Source: Eutrophocola salsuginis (GTDB lineage: Bacteria; Pseudomonadota; Gammaproteobacteria; Pseudomonadales; Pseudohongiellaceae). Taken from it: a stretch of DNA of 64,000 nucleotides. The stretch lies in contig JAYQTB010000004.1 in NCBI GenBank assembly GCA_038147195.1, positions 1,736,001 through 1,800,000 of the forward strand, in the 5' to 3' direction. The first letter of the stretch is position 1. Every line of letters starts with the position of its first letter. Positions 7,468-16,031 of this stretch are shown here, in pieces. A program made the translations under genes and the position numbers. The notes beneath the pieces are model-generated. The model worked only from the letters and a program-made list of their open reading frames with translations, was not told the DNA's origin and did no database searches.

Positions 7468-9702
7468 TTATACAATGAGGCCTTCTCTGGAAATCGGCAA
7501 CTCCCTCACTCGCTTCCCCGTCACCACATAAATCGCATTACACACCGCCGGCATCAATGGCGGCAGTGCCGGTTCGCCCAACCCTGTGGGATGGTGGTCG
7601 CTCTGGATGAAGTGGGCGTCAATCTCGGTGGCGGCATCCTTCATTCGGAGAATGTTGTACTGGTGGAAGTTGTCCTGTTGCACCACGCCGTCGCGCAACG
7701 TGATCTCCAGTCCGCGCAGGGTGCTGATGCCGTCCAAGACGGCGCCCTGCACTTGCTTCTCCGCACCGCTCAGGTTGATAACCGGGCCTATATCCACTAC
7801 TGCCGTGACCTTGTGGATTGTCACCTTGTTGTTGGCGTCCACGCTGACTTCGGCGACTTCGGCCACGTGGCCGTTGTGGCTGAAATGGAAGGCGATACCC
7901 ATGCCGTACCCGGCGGGCAGGCTTCTGCCCCAGCCGCTGCGTTCGGCGGCGGTTCGGATAACGTTCACCGCGCGGCCAGTGTTAAGAGAACCCAACTGCC
8001 CTTCCTTGAACCAGCGCGGTTCACCCATCATTTCGACTAGAAGCTCCACGGTATCGCGGCCGGCGGCAACGGCAAGTTCATGGATGAAGCTCTGAACGGC
8101 CCAACCGGTGGCGTTGGAGCCTGGCGCACGCCAGGAGCCAGTCGGCGTGTTGGAGTCGACCAGAGAGATCGCCGCGCGGTAGTTATCAATGTTAAGTGCA
8201 GGGAATTCATCGGCGCCGAGACGCGTGCCATTAGTAGCCACGCCGCGCACGGACGGGCCGATTAGTTGGGTCTGCATGGCGACTACCCTGCCCTCGCGGC
8301 TGACCGCGCCCTTGAAGGCGTAGACGCCGCCGGGCCGGTACTGGTCGTGCATCATGTCATCCTCACGGGTCCACAGTAATTTAATAGGAACGTCGAAACG
8401 GCGGGCGATGGCAACGGCCTCGCAGGAATAATCCTGAAAGCGGCGGCGCCCGAACGAGCCCCCCATGCGCATCATGTGCAGGGTTATGTTCTCCGCGGGG
8501 ATGCCGAAGACATTATTCACGGAAGCCACCGTGATCTGCGGCTGGCGGGTCGACGCCCAGATCTCGAGTCGGTTGGTGTCTGCTTGGTAATGAGCGGTAC
8601 AGTTCATGGGCTCCATGACGGCGTGAGACAGGTAGGGAAACTGGTAGGTGGCCGTTACCGTGGTGGTCAGTTCGCTGTCGAACTCGCTTTCCACATTGCC
8701 GTATTCGGCGATCTGGTTTTCGGTCGGCCACGGTGCGTTGGCGGTGTCCTGCATTCTGCCGAACAGGTCGCGGTCGTCGTCTTTGGAGGCCAGCGAGGTG
8801 TCCCACTGCACGTCCAGTTTTTGTCTCGCCTTGAAGGCCTGCCAAGTGGAACGGGCGACGATGGCGACACCGTCCAGTAGTTCGCCAACGTTGTCGTTGC
8901 CGGTTACCAGAAAGGCATCGACGATGCCGGGCATGGCCTTGATCTGGTCGAGATTGGCACTTACTACTCGGCCGTAAGTTGCCGGGCATTTCTCATACAT
9001 GGCGTAGAGCATGCCGGGCAGGTTGAGGTCGGATCCGTAAAGGGGTCGGCCGGTCACGATGGTCTCGATATCCACGTCGGGCACGCGCGTGCCGATGATC
9101 TTGTATTCGGCTCTCGGCTTGAACACTAGGGTGTCCACGTCGGGCAATGGCTGCATGGCGGCTTCTATGGCCAGCTCGCTGAAAGTGAAAGACTCGCCAG
9201 TGTTGCGGTGGATGACGCGGCTGTCTTCGGTATAAAACAAAACTGCATCGACATTCAGCCGCTGTGCGGCGGCACTGATCAGCATAGTACGGGCTGCTGC
9301 GCCGGCGCGGCGCATGGGGTCGAACTCCCGTGGCGTCGAGGTGGATCCTCCGGCTCGCTGCTGACCGTAGCGGGCCTCGTTGAATGGCGCGCGGATCACG
9401 GTGATGTCATTCCAGGCGACGCCGAGTTCATCGGCCACTACCATTGGCAGCGAGGTCTTGATGCCCTGCCCCTTCTCTGGGCAATGGGCGTAAATGCTTA
9501 TTGAACCGTCGACACCTATCTCGACGAAGGCGTTGAGTTCGAGCTGGTCCGAGGCAGTTTCGCGAATTTCTTGGCCGGCAGTTGGTTGGAAATACGAGGC
9601 GAGGGAAAAGCCGGCCCCGGCCATAGTGGAGGCTTTCAGGAAGCAGCGGCGGTTCATTGCCGCCAGGGATGTTGCCGTTTCAATCTTACGCGTTGTGTTC
9701 AT
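7468..9702 (-). CDS. Molybdopterin-dependent oxidoreductase large subunit (IorB-like), Tat-exported
   Basis: A 744-residue member of the xanthine oxidase/aldehyde oxidase large-subunit group, closest in layout to isoquinoline 1-oxidoreductase beta (IorB). A twin-arginine motif (NRRCFLKAS, residues 16-24) precedes a hydrophobic stretch, so the mature enzyme should be periplasmic. Molybdenum-cofactor loops are visible: CPEKGQGIKTSLP, GGSTSTPREFDPMRRAGA, GGSFGRRRFQDYS near residue 416, and GLGEPALPPLMP, whose Glu at about 710 is the expected catalytic base. These enzymes hydroxylate N-heteroaromatics or aldehydes and normally pair with a small 2Fe-2S subunit encoded next door; none is present in this window. 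The start at 9702 is preferred because it keeps a usual n-region; ATG at 9657 and at 9759 are alternatives. It follows the DUF6152 gene on the same strand with a 114-base gap. Confidence 0.85.
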   Translation of the reverse strand: MNTTRKIETATSLAAMNRRCFLKASTMAGAGFSLASYFQPTAGQEIRETASDQLELNAFVEIGVDGSISIYAHCPEKGQGIKTSLPMVVADELGVAWNDITVIRAPFNEARYGQQRAGGSTSTPREFDPMRRAGAAARTMLISAAAQRLNVDAVLFYTEDSRVIHRNTGESFTFSELAIEAAMQPLPDVDTLVFKPRAEYKIIGTRVPDVDIETIVTGRPLYGSDLNLPGMLYAMYEKCPATYGRVVSANLDQIKAMPGIVDAFLVTGNDNVGELLDGVAIVARSTWQAFKARQKLDVQWDTSLASKDDDRDLFGRMQDTANAPWPTENQIAEYGNVESEFDSELTTTVTATYQFPYLSHAVMEPMNCTAHYQADTNRLEIWASTRQPQITVASVNNVFGIPAENITLHMMRMGGSFGRRRFQDYSCEAVAIARRFDVPIKLLWTREDDMMHDQYRPGGVYAFKGAVSREGRVVAMQTQLIGPSVRGVATNGTRLGADEFPALNIDNYRAAISLVDSNTPTGSWRAPGSNATGWAVQSFIHELAVAAGRDTVELLVEMMGEPRWFKEGQLGSLNTGRAVNVIRTAAERSGWGRSLPAGYGMGIAFHFSHNGHVAEVAEVSVDANNKVTIHKVTAVVDIGPVINLSGAEKQVQGAVLDGISTLRGLEITLRDGVVQQDNFHQYNILRMKDAATEIDAHFIQSDHHPTGLGEPALPPLMPAVCNAIYVVTGKRVRELPISREGLIV

Positions 9703-9816
9703 TAAGCCCGCCCCGCGAATACGTTTGACACTGGTCGATATTGCCCGGATTGCCGGCATTTTTAAACACCAATGATGAAATTCCTTCTAACCCGTAAGCG
9801 ATAAATCGGAAACCGT

Positions 9817-10908
9817 TTACTCAGATACCTTGGTCACGCATTCATAGGGCAGGAAATCCAGACCAGGTTCCCAGCGGAACCAGATGTAATCGTCGGCTGT
9901 CATGGTGCGAGTAAAGATGGCCGGATCGGTGACGGTGAGGCTGTAGCGTAGTTCGTTAGTCGCAGCATCAAAAGTGAATCGCTCCACCAGTGATACAGCC
10001 GCACTCTGTGGCACCCCCTCTAGGCCGTAAAGCTGGAACCAGGGCCAGTCTATGTGGGTGGTGGTGATGACTAGGTCGCCGTCTTCCCAACGGCCGGTGG
10101 CGTAACCGAGCGGGGTTGATGTCATACCGGCGGGTGCGGCGGATGCGTTCATGTGGATGCGCCGCTCCAGCCCAAAATACTCGTTCTGCAGCAGTATGTC
10201 TTCACCATCACGAGCAAACCGCAGCGGATGACCACCGGCCCGGCTGATCAGTCGTGGCATGCCCGGCGGCGTACAGTCGAGCAGCGGGTCGTCACGGGTT
10301 GGGTCGTATGCCTGGCGAGCCACTCTAGCCGACGCAGTTAGCGGCGGGTCGTTCGCCCAGTCGGGCGCCCGGTTGCCCGCCGGCACCCAGACCCGGAAAA
10401 GGCCTTCCGGCTGGTCTGCCGCCGCCAGGGCGGGATCGATTTCCGAGCCGCCGCGGATGCTGACCACTTCCTGCGACCAGCGCGGCTCCGCGGTGGTACG
10501 CAGCAGAATCTCCTCGCCATCTGGCATTAGCACATTGGTGACATACATATGACGATTGCGCCGCACAGAGGGATTGCCGGCAAACCGCACCTGTGTGCCT
10601 ACACTGATGAGGTCACGGGAAATCCCAGCACGGTCGAGGCGCATCACGCCCATGCCTTCCAATTCCCACAGTTCAGTTTCGCCATTGACGCTTTCCGTTC
10701 TGATAGTTAGGCGTACGTGCGGGTTGCGCCAGAGCACATCGACCACGACACCCTCGGCCTCGGTGATGGTGCTGTCGTCGTACTCGGCAGTGGAGTGATG
10801 CGCCATAGCGATCAAAGGGGTCAGAGTAACATGATAGACAAGACCAGCAGCCAGCAACCGTTTTAGTAGATTGATCAAGTTACTCTGAACCATTTGATTT
10901 TTATTCAT
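9817..10908 (-). CDS. DUF6152 family exported protein
   Basis: A 363-residue protein. The ATG at 10908 overlaps the stop of the upstream permease gene as ATGA, which fixes the start and suggests translational coupling. Residues 1-36 form a signal peptide (hydrophobic core LLAAGLVYHVTLTPLIAMA) followed by HHSTAEYDDST, the typical mature N-terminus of DUF6152 proteins. The N-terminal 120 residues (EGVVVDVLWRNPHVRLTIR, then GNPSVRRNRHMYVTNVLMPDG) form the DUF6152 domain; the C-terminal half (GRWEDGDLVITTTHIDWPWF, then TVTDPAIFTRTMTADDYIWF) resembles a further beta-rich domain often fused to it. The biochemical role is unknown. The signal-peptide coding region lies almost wholly within an inverted-repeat element. 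Confidence 0.82.
   Translation of the reverse strand: MNKNQMVQSNLINLLKRLLAAGLVYHVTLTPLIAMAHHSTAEYDDSTITEAEGVVVDVLWRNPHVRLTIRTESVNGETELWELEGMGVMRLDRAGISRDLISVGTQVRFAGNPSVRRNRHMYVTNVLMPDGEEILLRTTAEPRWSQEVVSIRGGSEIDPALAAADQPEGLFRVWVPAGNRAPDWANDPPLTASARVARQAYDPTRDDPLLDCTPPGMPRLISRAGGHPLRFARDGEDILLQNEYFGLERRIHMNASAAPAGMTSTPLGYATGRWEDGDLVITTTHIDWPWFQLYGLEGVPQSAAVSLVERFTFDAATNELRYSLTVTDPAIFTRTMTADDYIWFRWEPGLDFLPYECVTKVSE
10811..10898. repeat. Inverted-repeat element inside the signal-peptide coding region
   Basis: Arms atcaaaggggtcagagtaac (10811-10830) and gttactctgaaccatttgat (10879-10898) match as reverse complements at 18 of 20 positions, with a 48-base loop. The arms share the core of the element at 4728-4817, while the loops do not resemble each other. 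On the minus strand the arms encode NQMVQSN and VTLTPLI of the DUF6152 signal peptide. Confidence 0.75.
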
Positions 10909-12275
10909 ATCAGTCCCGACATCCACATGCCGCATACTACCGTGAACGAGACTACCCCGCCCACTAGCGTTGCGCCGCCGTAACTGAAAACGGCATCGGC
11001 CACGCTCAACCGGGTGAGCGATGTGCATATCCAGAAGTAGGATGAGTTAACGTACTTGATGATGACCGAGCCGCTGGCGCCGGACAGCATGGCGGCCTCA
11101 GGACTCAAACCCAGTGTACCTAGCATAGGGGAGGATAAAGATGCCGCGGTGATGACACCAACTGTCGTCGAGCCAGTGATCATGTTGCCGATGATGCCGA
11201 GCACGAACGGTAGAAGGATGGCAGGAAGGCCGTAGTCGGCAAACAGGTTGGCGATGAAATCCACCGCCGGAGTGCCGCGCAGAATGGCGGATAGCGAGCC
11301 GCCAAGACCGGTGACCACCAGGATCATAGCGGAGGTTCTTAGGCCATCCTCTACCCACTTGTCCTTGGCCTTCTGCAGGTCATCCTTGCTGGATATATTG
11401 CGGTAAGCCAGCCACACGCCGATGGACAGCGCCACCACCGGCCAGCCTAGATAACCGAAGATGGTGCGCAGCAAGGTACCCTCTTCCATGGTCAGATTGA
11501 CGATGCTCTGCATGCCAATGAGCAGGATGGGAATGACGATGGGCATGTAGGAACTCAACGTGGACGGCAGGTGCTCTGGTGTGTCTCCCAGCCCTTCTAT
11601 CTTGATGTTATCGAATTCCTCGGAAGCCTCAGTCTCGATACGCGGCCCGGCGAAGTAGACGCCCCATGCCCAAGCGGCCAGCGAACCGAACAGGCACGCG
11701 ATGCTGCCGGCGATGATGGTCTTGCCGATATCGGCGCCGACCAGGGCAGCTGCGGCGAGCGGGCCGGGTGTCGGCGGCACGATGGCGTGGGTGAGTTGCA
11801 GTGCGCCGACGAGCCCCGTAGACATAACGGCGATGCCGACACTCATGGCTCGCGCTGATGAGTGCACCAGCGGATTTAGAATGACGAAGGCGACATCGGA
11901 GAAGATGGCGATACCAATGATAAAACCGGTCAAGGTCAGCGCCAGCGGCATACGGGGCTTGCCCACCAGGTTGACCATGGAGCGAGTAATGACCTGAATG
12001 GCGCCGGTATGTTTCAGTGCCTCGGCGATGATCGAGCCAAGCACGATGACCACGCCGATGCCGCCGAGCGTGTTACCGAAGCCGGATTCAAAGGCGTCGA
12101 TGAAATTGTTCTGCTGCACGCCCGGAAGAATGCCGAACAGCATGATGGGCAATAAAAGCGCAAAGAATACGTGCCACTTCCAGCGCGCGATGAGGAACAG
12201 CAACAGGAAGATGACGACGGCAAAGCCGGACAGAGAAATGGCCGCGCTCGAATTGACAGCTGTACTGGGATCCAA
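10905..12275 (-). CDS. GntP-family gluconate/sugar-acid permease
   Basis: A 456-residue integral membrane protein with about 12 hydrophobic segments. Family-typical signatures are GNTLGGIGVVIVLGSIIAE, THAIVPPTPGPLAAA and NMITGSTTVGVITAAS. GntP-family carriers take up gluconate or related hydroxy acids with protons. The start is a TTG codon at 12275 with GTAGGAGTA a few bases upstream; no ATG fits the predicted N-terminus better. The stop overlaps the start of the DUF6152 gene as ATGA, so the two are probably co-translated. An SMP-30/lactonase-type gene lies just upstream on the same strand, consistent with a sugar-lactone to sugar-acid uptake role, but the true substrate cannot be read from sequence. 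Confidence 0.87.
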   Translation of the reverse strand: MDPSTAVNSSAAISLSGFAVVIFLLLFLIARWKWHVFFALLLPIMLFGILPGVQQNNFIDAFESGFGNTLGGIGVVIVLGSIIAEALKHTGAIQVITRSMVNLVGKPRMPLALTLTGFIIGIAIFSDVAFVILNPLVHSSARAMSVGIAVMSTGLVGALQLTHAIVPPTPGPLAAAALVGADIGKTIIAGSIACLFGSLAAWAWGVYFAGPRIETEASEEFDNIKIEGLGDTPEHLPSTLSSYMPIVIPILLIGMQSIVNLTMEEGTLLRTIFGYLGWPVVALSIGVWLAYRNISSKDDLQKAKDKWVEDGLRTSAMILVVTGLGGSLSAILRGTPAVDFIANLFADYGLPAILLPFVLGIIGNMITGSTTVGVITAASLSSPMLGTLGLSPEAAMLSGASGSVIIKYVNSSYFWICTSLTRLSVADAVFSYGGATLVGGVVSFTVVCGMWMSGLI

Positions 12276-12345
12276 AAAGTACTCCTACCCTATATAGAGA
12301 TCAGGTGGACACCATGCCGAATGATGGGCCTCACCCTCTCAAGGC

Positions 12346-13419
12346 CTACTTGGCGCGGCCGAGGTACCCCGGCGTAAGCACCGGAATACCGACGATGGCG
12401 TTGCGTGCGCTCTGCGTCCCCCAGCCGCCATAGAAGACAATGCCGTACAGGGTCTTCTTGTCTTCACCACCAAAGAACACACCGTGCATGCCGCGCGGTC
12501 CCGGAATTGAACCAAGAAAGGTGCCGTCCGGAGCGAACACATCGGCCGAGCGCTGGGTTGCCACGTACAGACGTCCTTCGTTGTCGATGGCCGAGCCGTC
12601 ACCGCCGGTGCCACCCTGCAACATGCCGAAGGTGCGCTGGTTGGTGAGCGAACCGTCTGCCTGGACGTCGAAGGCTATTACCTCGGTGCCATTGGTAGCA
12701 TACAGCACGGTTTCATCGGCATTGAGGATGATGCCGTTGGCGGCAGGTACGTTGCCGTACTTGGTGACATTGCCTTCGGGATCAGCGTAGAACACGCCGC
12801 TGCCGGATACGGAGAAGTAGACGCCGCCATTGGCGGCAGCGGTCAGATCATTCATGACGCCGCCCGCGCATTCCAGCGGGTCGCCGTTGACGGAATTCGC
12901 GAGCACCTTGCGTTCCGGCTCTAACTGCAGGATGCCAGTGCCAATGCCGCGCGTAGCCGCATATAGGTTGCCGTTCTTGCTACGCGAGACGGCGCCGCCG
13001 GTGTCGATGTTGTCATAGGCAATGCGTCCAAGGCCAGTAGCGGGGTCGAGTTCGATGATGTTGCCAGCGTCGTTGTTGGCAAACAGGATCTTGCCATCAT
13101 CGGTCGTGATCGGGCCGTCGGCATTGTTGCCCTTCCAGGACCATACCGTAGTCCAGGTCTTGCCGTGGTCGATGACGCCAGGGATGGCGGTGGAGAACGG
13201 CAGCGTCGGGAATGGCGGCGTGGTGTTGTTGGGCGGAATCGGGTTGTTGGGCCGCACAGTTACCGGCGGGTTGTTGCATGACGCGATGATATCGGCGTAG
13301 CGGGCATCCTGCCAGGCCTGCTGGTTATTGCCGCGGTCGAACATGGATGATGGTTGCTGCGCCATGGCACCTGCCGCCATGCCGGTCAGTAATAACGCTA
13401 CTGCGATCTTTGTTTTCAT
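12346..13419 (-). CDS. Secreted SMP-30/gluconolactonase-like beta-propeller protein
   Basis: A 357-residue protein with a signal peptide (MKTKIAVALLLTGMAAGAMA). The mature part has propeller-like repeats: NADGPITTDDGKILFANNDA, then AVSRSKNGNLYAATRG, AANGIILNADETVLYATNG and GSAIDNEGRLYVATQ. This pattern matches SMP-30/gluconolactonase/LRE-type six-bladed propellers, where the repeated Asn/Asp positions bind a divalent metal. Hydrolysis of a sugar lactone in the periplasm is the likely activity. GGGGGGAT sits six bases before the ATG. It lies upstream of the GntP permease on the same strand with a 70-base gap, so a lactonase-plus-acid-uptake unit is plausible but inferred. Confidence 0.8.
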   Translation of the reverse strand: MKTKIAVALLLTGMAAGAMAQQPSSMFDRGNNQQAWQDARYADIIASCNNPPVTVRPNNPIPPNNTTPPFPTLPFSTAIPGVIDHGKTWTTVWSWKGNNADGPITTDDGKILFANNDAGNIIELDPATGLGRIAYDNIDTGGAVSRSKNGNLYAATRGIGTGILQLEPERKVLANSVNGDPLECAGGVMNDLTAAANGGVYFSVSGSGVFYADPEGNVTKYGNVPAANGIILNADETVLYATNGTEVIAFDVQADGSLTNQRTFGMLQGGTGGDGSAIDNEGRLYVATQRSADVFAPDGTFLGSIPGPRGMHGVFFGGEDKKTLYGIVFYGGWGTQSARNAIVGIPVLTPGYLGRAK

Positions 13420-13515
13420 GATATCCCCCCTGTCTGTTGTCCCTTTCGTGTCGGATATTCCCTGTGGGACTCTTCCGACCTACACTTTGATTGGGATCGC
13501 TGAATCGCCTGCCCT

Positions 13516-14709
13516 TTATCTCTTTATCCCTTTTTCGTTGCCTTCAAGGAAATCCATCGCCGCCCGCACGCCACCTTGCTTGTGCGGCACACCGGCCAGT
13601 GCCAGTCCCATTTCCACGCCACCCAGCGTACCTATCAGCGACAGGTCGTTGAAGTCGCCGATGTGACCAATACGGAACACGGTGCCCTTCACCTTGCCGA
13701 GGCCGGTGCCGAGTGACATGTTGAACTTATCCAGAATGATACCGCGTAATCTGTCGGCGTCGTGGTTGCCCGGCATCAGCACAGCGGTGGTGGAATTCGA
13801 ATACTCGTTATCGTTGAGACACAGGTTCTCCAGGTCCCAGGCGTCCACGGCGGCGCGCGTGGCAGTCGCCAGGCGAATGTGGCGGGCGAAGACATTGTCG
13901 AGGCCTTCCTCAAACAGCATGTCGAGGGCCTCGTCCAGGCCGTACAGAAGGTTAGTGGCCGGTGTGTACGGGAAATAACCGCGTTCGTTGTTAGCCAGCA
14001 TCTCATCCCAGCGCCAGTAGGAATGCCGCGCAATGGATTCTTTCGAAGCGGCAATTGCCTTTTCGCTGATGGCGTTGAAGCACAATCCCGGCGGCAGCAT
14101 TAGGCCTTTCTGTGAAGAGCTGACGCACACGTCAACACACCAGTCGTCGAAACGGAAATCGGAGCAGGCCAATGACGACACGGCGTCCACCATGAAAAGC
14201 GCAGGGTGACCGACGGCATCGATAGCCTTGCGAATACCTTTTATATCGCTGTTGATGCCGGTGGAGGTTTCGGTATGCACGGCGCACACCGCCTTGATGG
14301 CCTTGCCGGTGTCTGCTTTGAGTTTTTCCTCGACCACGTTCACATCGATGCCGTGGCGCCAGTCGCCGGGCACAAAGTCCACATCAAGCGCCAGTTTCAC
14401 CGCCACGTTCTTCCATAGAGTGGCGAAGTGGCCGGTCTCGAAGACCAGTACCTTGTCGCCGGGCGACAGTGTGTTGAGTAATGACGATTCCCACCCCCCG
14501 GTACCGGAGGCCGGATAAACGATTACAGGCTGCTTCGTCTTGAAGATCTTGCGCAGCTTGTCCTGGAGGCGGTGGGTCAGCGCCGGAAACTCCGGGCCAC
14601 GATGGTCGATCACCGGCTGCGCCATGGCGCGCAGCACGCGGTCCGGCACGTTTGACGGCCCGGGAATCTGCAGGAAGTGGCGGCCGGGCCGGTAACTACT
14701 GGAAGTCAT
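13516..14709 (-). CDS. Class V aminotransferase (serine/alanine-glyoxylate aminotransferase-like)
   Basis: A 397-residue PLP enzyme of fold type I. The N-terminus FLQIPGPSNVPDRVLRAMAQ is the usual opening of serine-glyoxylate and alanine-glyoxylate aminotransferases. VYPASGTGGWESSLLNTL contacts the cofactor phosphate, VDAVSSLACSDFRFDDW contains the PLP-binding Asp, and SSSQKGLMLPPGL contains the Schiff-base Lys. The C-terminal FRIGHIGDFNDLSLIGTL is also typical. It would move amino groups between serine or alanine and glyoxylate in the cytoplasm. It stands alone between the SMP-30 gene and the divergent dioxygenase-like gene, sharing the 92-base intergenic region 14710-14801 with the latter. 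Confidence 0.87.
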   Translation of the reverse strand: MTSSSYRPGRHFLQIPGPSNVPDRVLRAMAQPVIDHRGPEFPALTHRLQDKLRKIFKTKQPVIVYPASGTGGWESSLLNTLSPGDKVLVFETGHFATLWKNVAVKLALDVDFVPGDWRHGIDVNVVEEKLKADTGKAIKAVCAVHTETSTGINSDIKGIRKAIDAVGHPALFMVDAVSSLACSDFRFDDWCVDVCVSSSQKGLMLPPGLCFNAISEKAIAASKESIARHSYWRWDEMLANNERGYFPYTPATNLLYGLDEALDMLFEEGLDNVFARHIRLATATRAAVDAWDLENLCLNDNEYSNSTTAVLMPGNHDADRLRGIILDKFNMSLGTGLGKVKGTVFRIGHIGDFNDLSLIGTLGGVEMGLALAGVPHKQGGVRAAMDFLEGNEKGIKR

Positions 14710-14801
14710 TGAAGCGCTGGTTTCCGATTTTGTTATGATTATTCGACTCCGCAGAATACCACTGGCGTATCGAAAGTAAACCGAATCGAAGGCTTAGCGT
14801 T

Positions 14802-15983
14802 ATGGCTCTCCCAGACCCCTCAACATATCCCAAATGGACCGCATTCATGCAGCACCGGCAGTTCTCCCGTCCCAACAAGACTACCCTGTTACAACCTTCC
14901 CTTTCCCGCCGCGACAACCTCAAGCTCCTGGGCCTGTTCCCGTTGCTGGGCGGCGGCCTGATTGCCCCGATCCGGCCGCTGGTGGCGGCGGAAAACCTAT
15001 GCACCCTGGCGCCTCAGATGACCGAAGGCCCCTACTGGGTCGATGAAAAGCTAAACCGCAGTGATATCACCACCAACACCACCCGGTCATCCGTACTCAA
15101 CGCCACGCCCCTGCACCTGGACATCAGCGTCTATGACAACGACGGCCAGTCCTGCGGGTTCAATGTCGCCTCTAACGTACAAGTGGATATCTGGCATTGC
15201 GATGCCGCAGGTGAATACTCCGATTCCATGGGCGGCGGCCAGTCCAGCACGCTCGGGCAGACCTTCCTGCGCGGCTACCAGGTCTCCGATGCCGACGGCA
15301 ACGTGTCATTCAGGACGATCTATCCCGGCTGGTACCGGGGCCGCGCCACGCACATCCACCTGCGCGCCCGCGTCTATGACGAAAACAACAACCTGACCTA
15401 CAACTATACTTCACAGCTGTTTTTCGATGACGACTTCACTGACGAGATCTACAACCGCAGCCCCTACAACAGCGAGGGCAATCGCGGTACCCGCAACAGC
15501 AACGACGGCATATTCAACGGTGCCAGCCAGCCACTCATAGTCAGCTCGAGCCTGCTGAACGACGACAGCGTCTATGGGGCCGTCGTCTTCGGCCTCCGCA
15601 ACCTACCTGAGTCGGCCTTGTATCGCCAGTTCGGCGCGACGGCTGCCAATAGCGGCACTACGGAGTCACCGGTTATCACCAGCGAATTGACGGTCGCCTC
15701 CTCGGACGTGGGTTCCGTTGGCTCCATCTACGTGGCGGCGACCGCTGGTGGCAACGTGTATTTCCACGACGGCAGCGCCTGGAAGAAAGTGAGGAATATC
15801 CTGAAAAACGGTTTTCCGGCGTTCTATACCGGCACGCTGTCAGCCAGTCATTCACTAGGCATCCTCAGTGGCAACACCTTCAGTGGCATGGGGCGGGTGA
15901 ACCTCTATGTGGGTTACGGCAGCGACAACCTCGACCTAGTTGAAAGCCAGCGCTTCCGGCGGGTGATGTCGCTGTACTTATAA
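14802..15983 (+). CDS. Exported intradiol ring-cleavage dioxygenase-like protein with C-terminal extra domain
   Basis: A 393-residue protein. SRRDNLKLLGLFPLLGGG near residues 35-52 is a twin-arginine signal, so export is likely. The middle holds an intradiol dioxygenase fold: MTEGPYWVDEKLNRSDI, VDIWHCDAAGEYSD (first iron-ligand Tyr) and FRTIYPGWYRGRATHIHLR (second Tyr, Arg and the two His ligands). The 2-Tyr/2-His Fe(III) site of catechol-type dioxygenases is therefore complete. From about residue 290 a separate beta-rich domain follows (SIYVAATAGGNVYFHDGSAW, then GRVNLYVGYGSD), not part of classic intradiol enzymes. The start at 14802 has GAAGG at suitable spacing; ATG at 14847 would also keep the Tat motif. 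The exported location is unusual for classic catechol catabolism. Confidence 0.8.
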   Translation: MALPDPSTYPKWTAFMQHRQFSRPNKTTLLQPSLSRRDNLKLLGLFPLLGGGLIAPIRPLVAAENLCTLAPQMTEGPYWVDEKLNRSDITTNTTRSSVLNATPLHLDISVYDNDGQSCGFNVASNVQVDIWHCDAAGEYSDSMGGGQSSTLGQTFLRGYQVSDADGNVSFRTIYPGWYRGRATHIHLRARVYDENNNLTYNYTSQLFFDDDFTDEIYNRSPYNSEGNRGTRNSNDGIFNGASQPLIVSSSLLNDDSVYGAVVFGLRNLPESALYRQFGATAANSGTTESPVITSELTVASSDVGSVGSIYVAATAGGNVYFHDGSAWKKVRNILKNGFPAFYTGTLSASHSLGILSGNTFSGMGRVNLYVGYGSDNLDLVESQRFRRVMSLYL

Positions 15984-16016
15984 AAAAGGCCGGTCGTGTT
16001 TCCCCGCCGGCTTTTG
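15983..16016. terminator. Bidirectional rho-independent terminator
   Basis: GCCGG (15989-15993) and CCGGC (16007-16011) form a stem, flanked by AAAAAA on the left and TTTT on the right. It sits between the convergent dioxygenase-like and NIPSNAP genes and can serve both strands. Confidence 0.7.
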
Positions 16017-16031
16017 GTTTCCGGAGGCAAG

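Noticed and set aside
13441..13485. Possible third copy of the GTAGGTCGGCATAG repeat
   Set aside because: Only one end (ttccgacctacac) is recognisable and the partner arm is too degraded to support a call.
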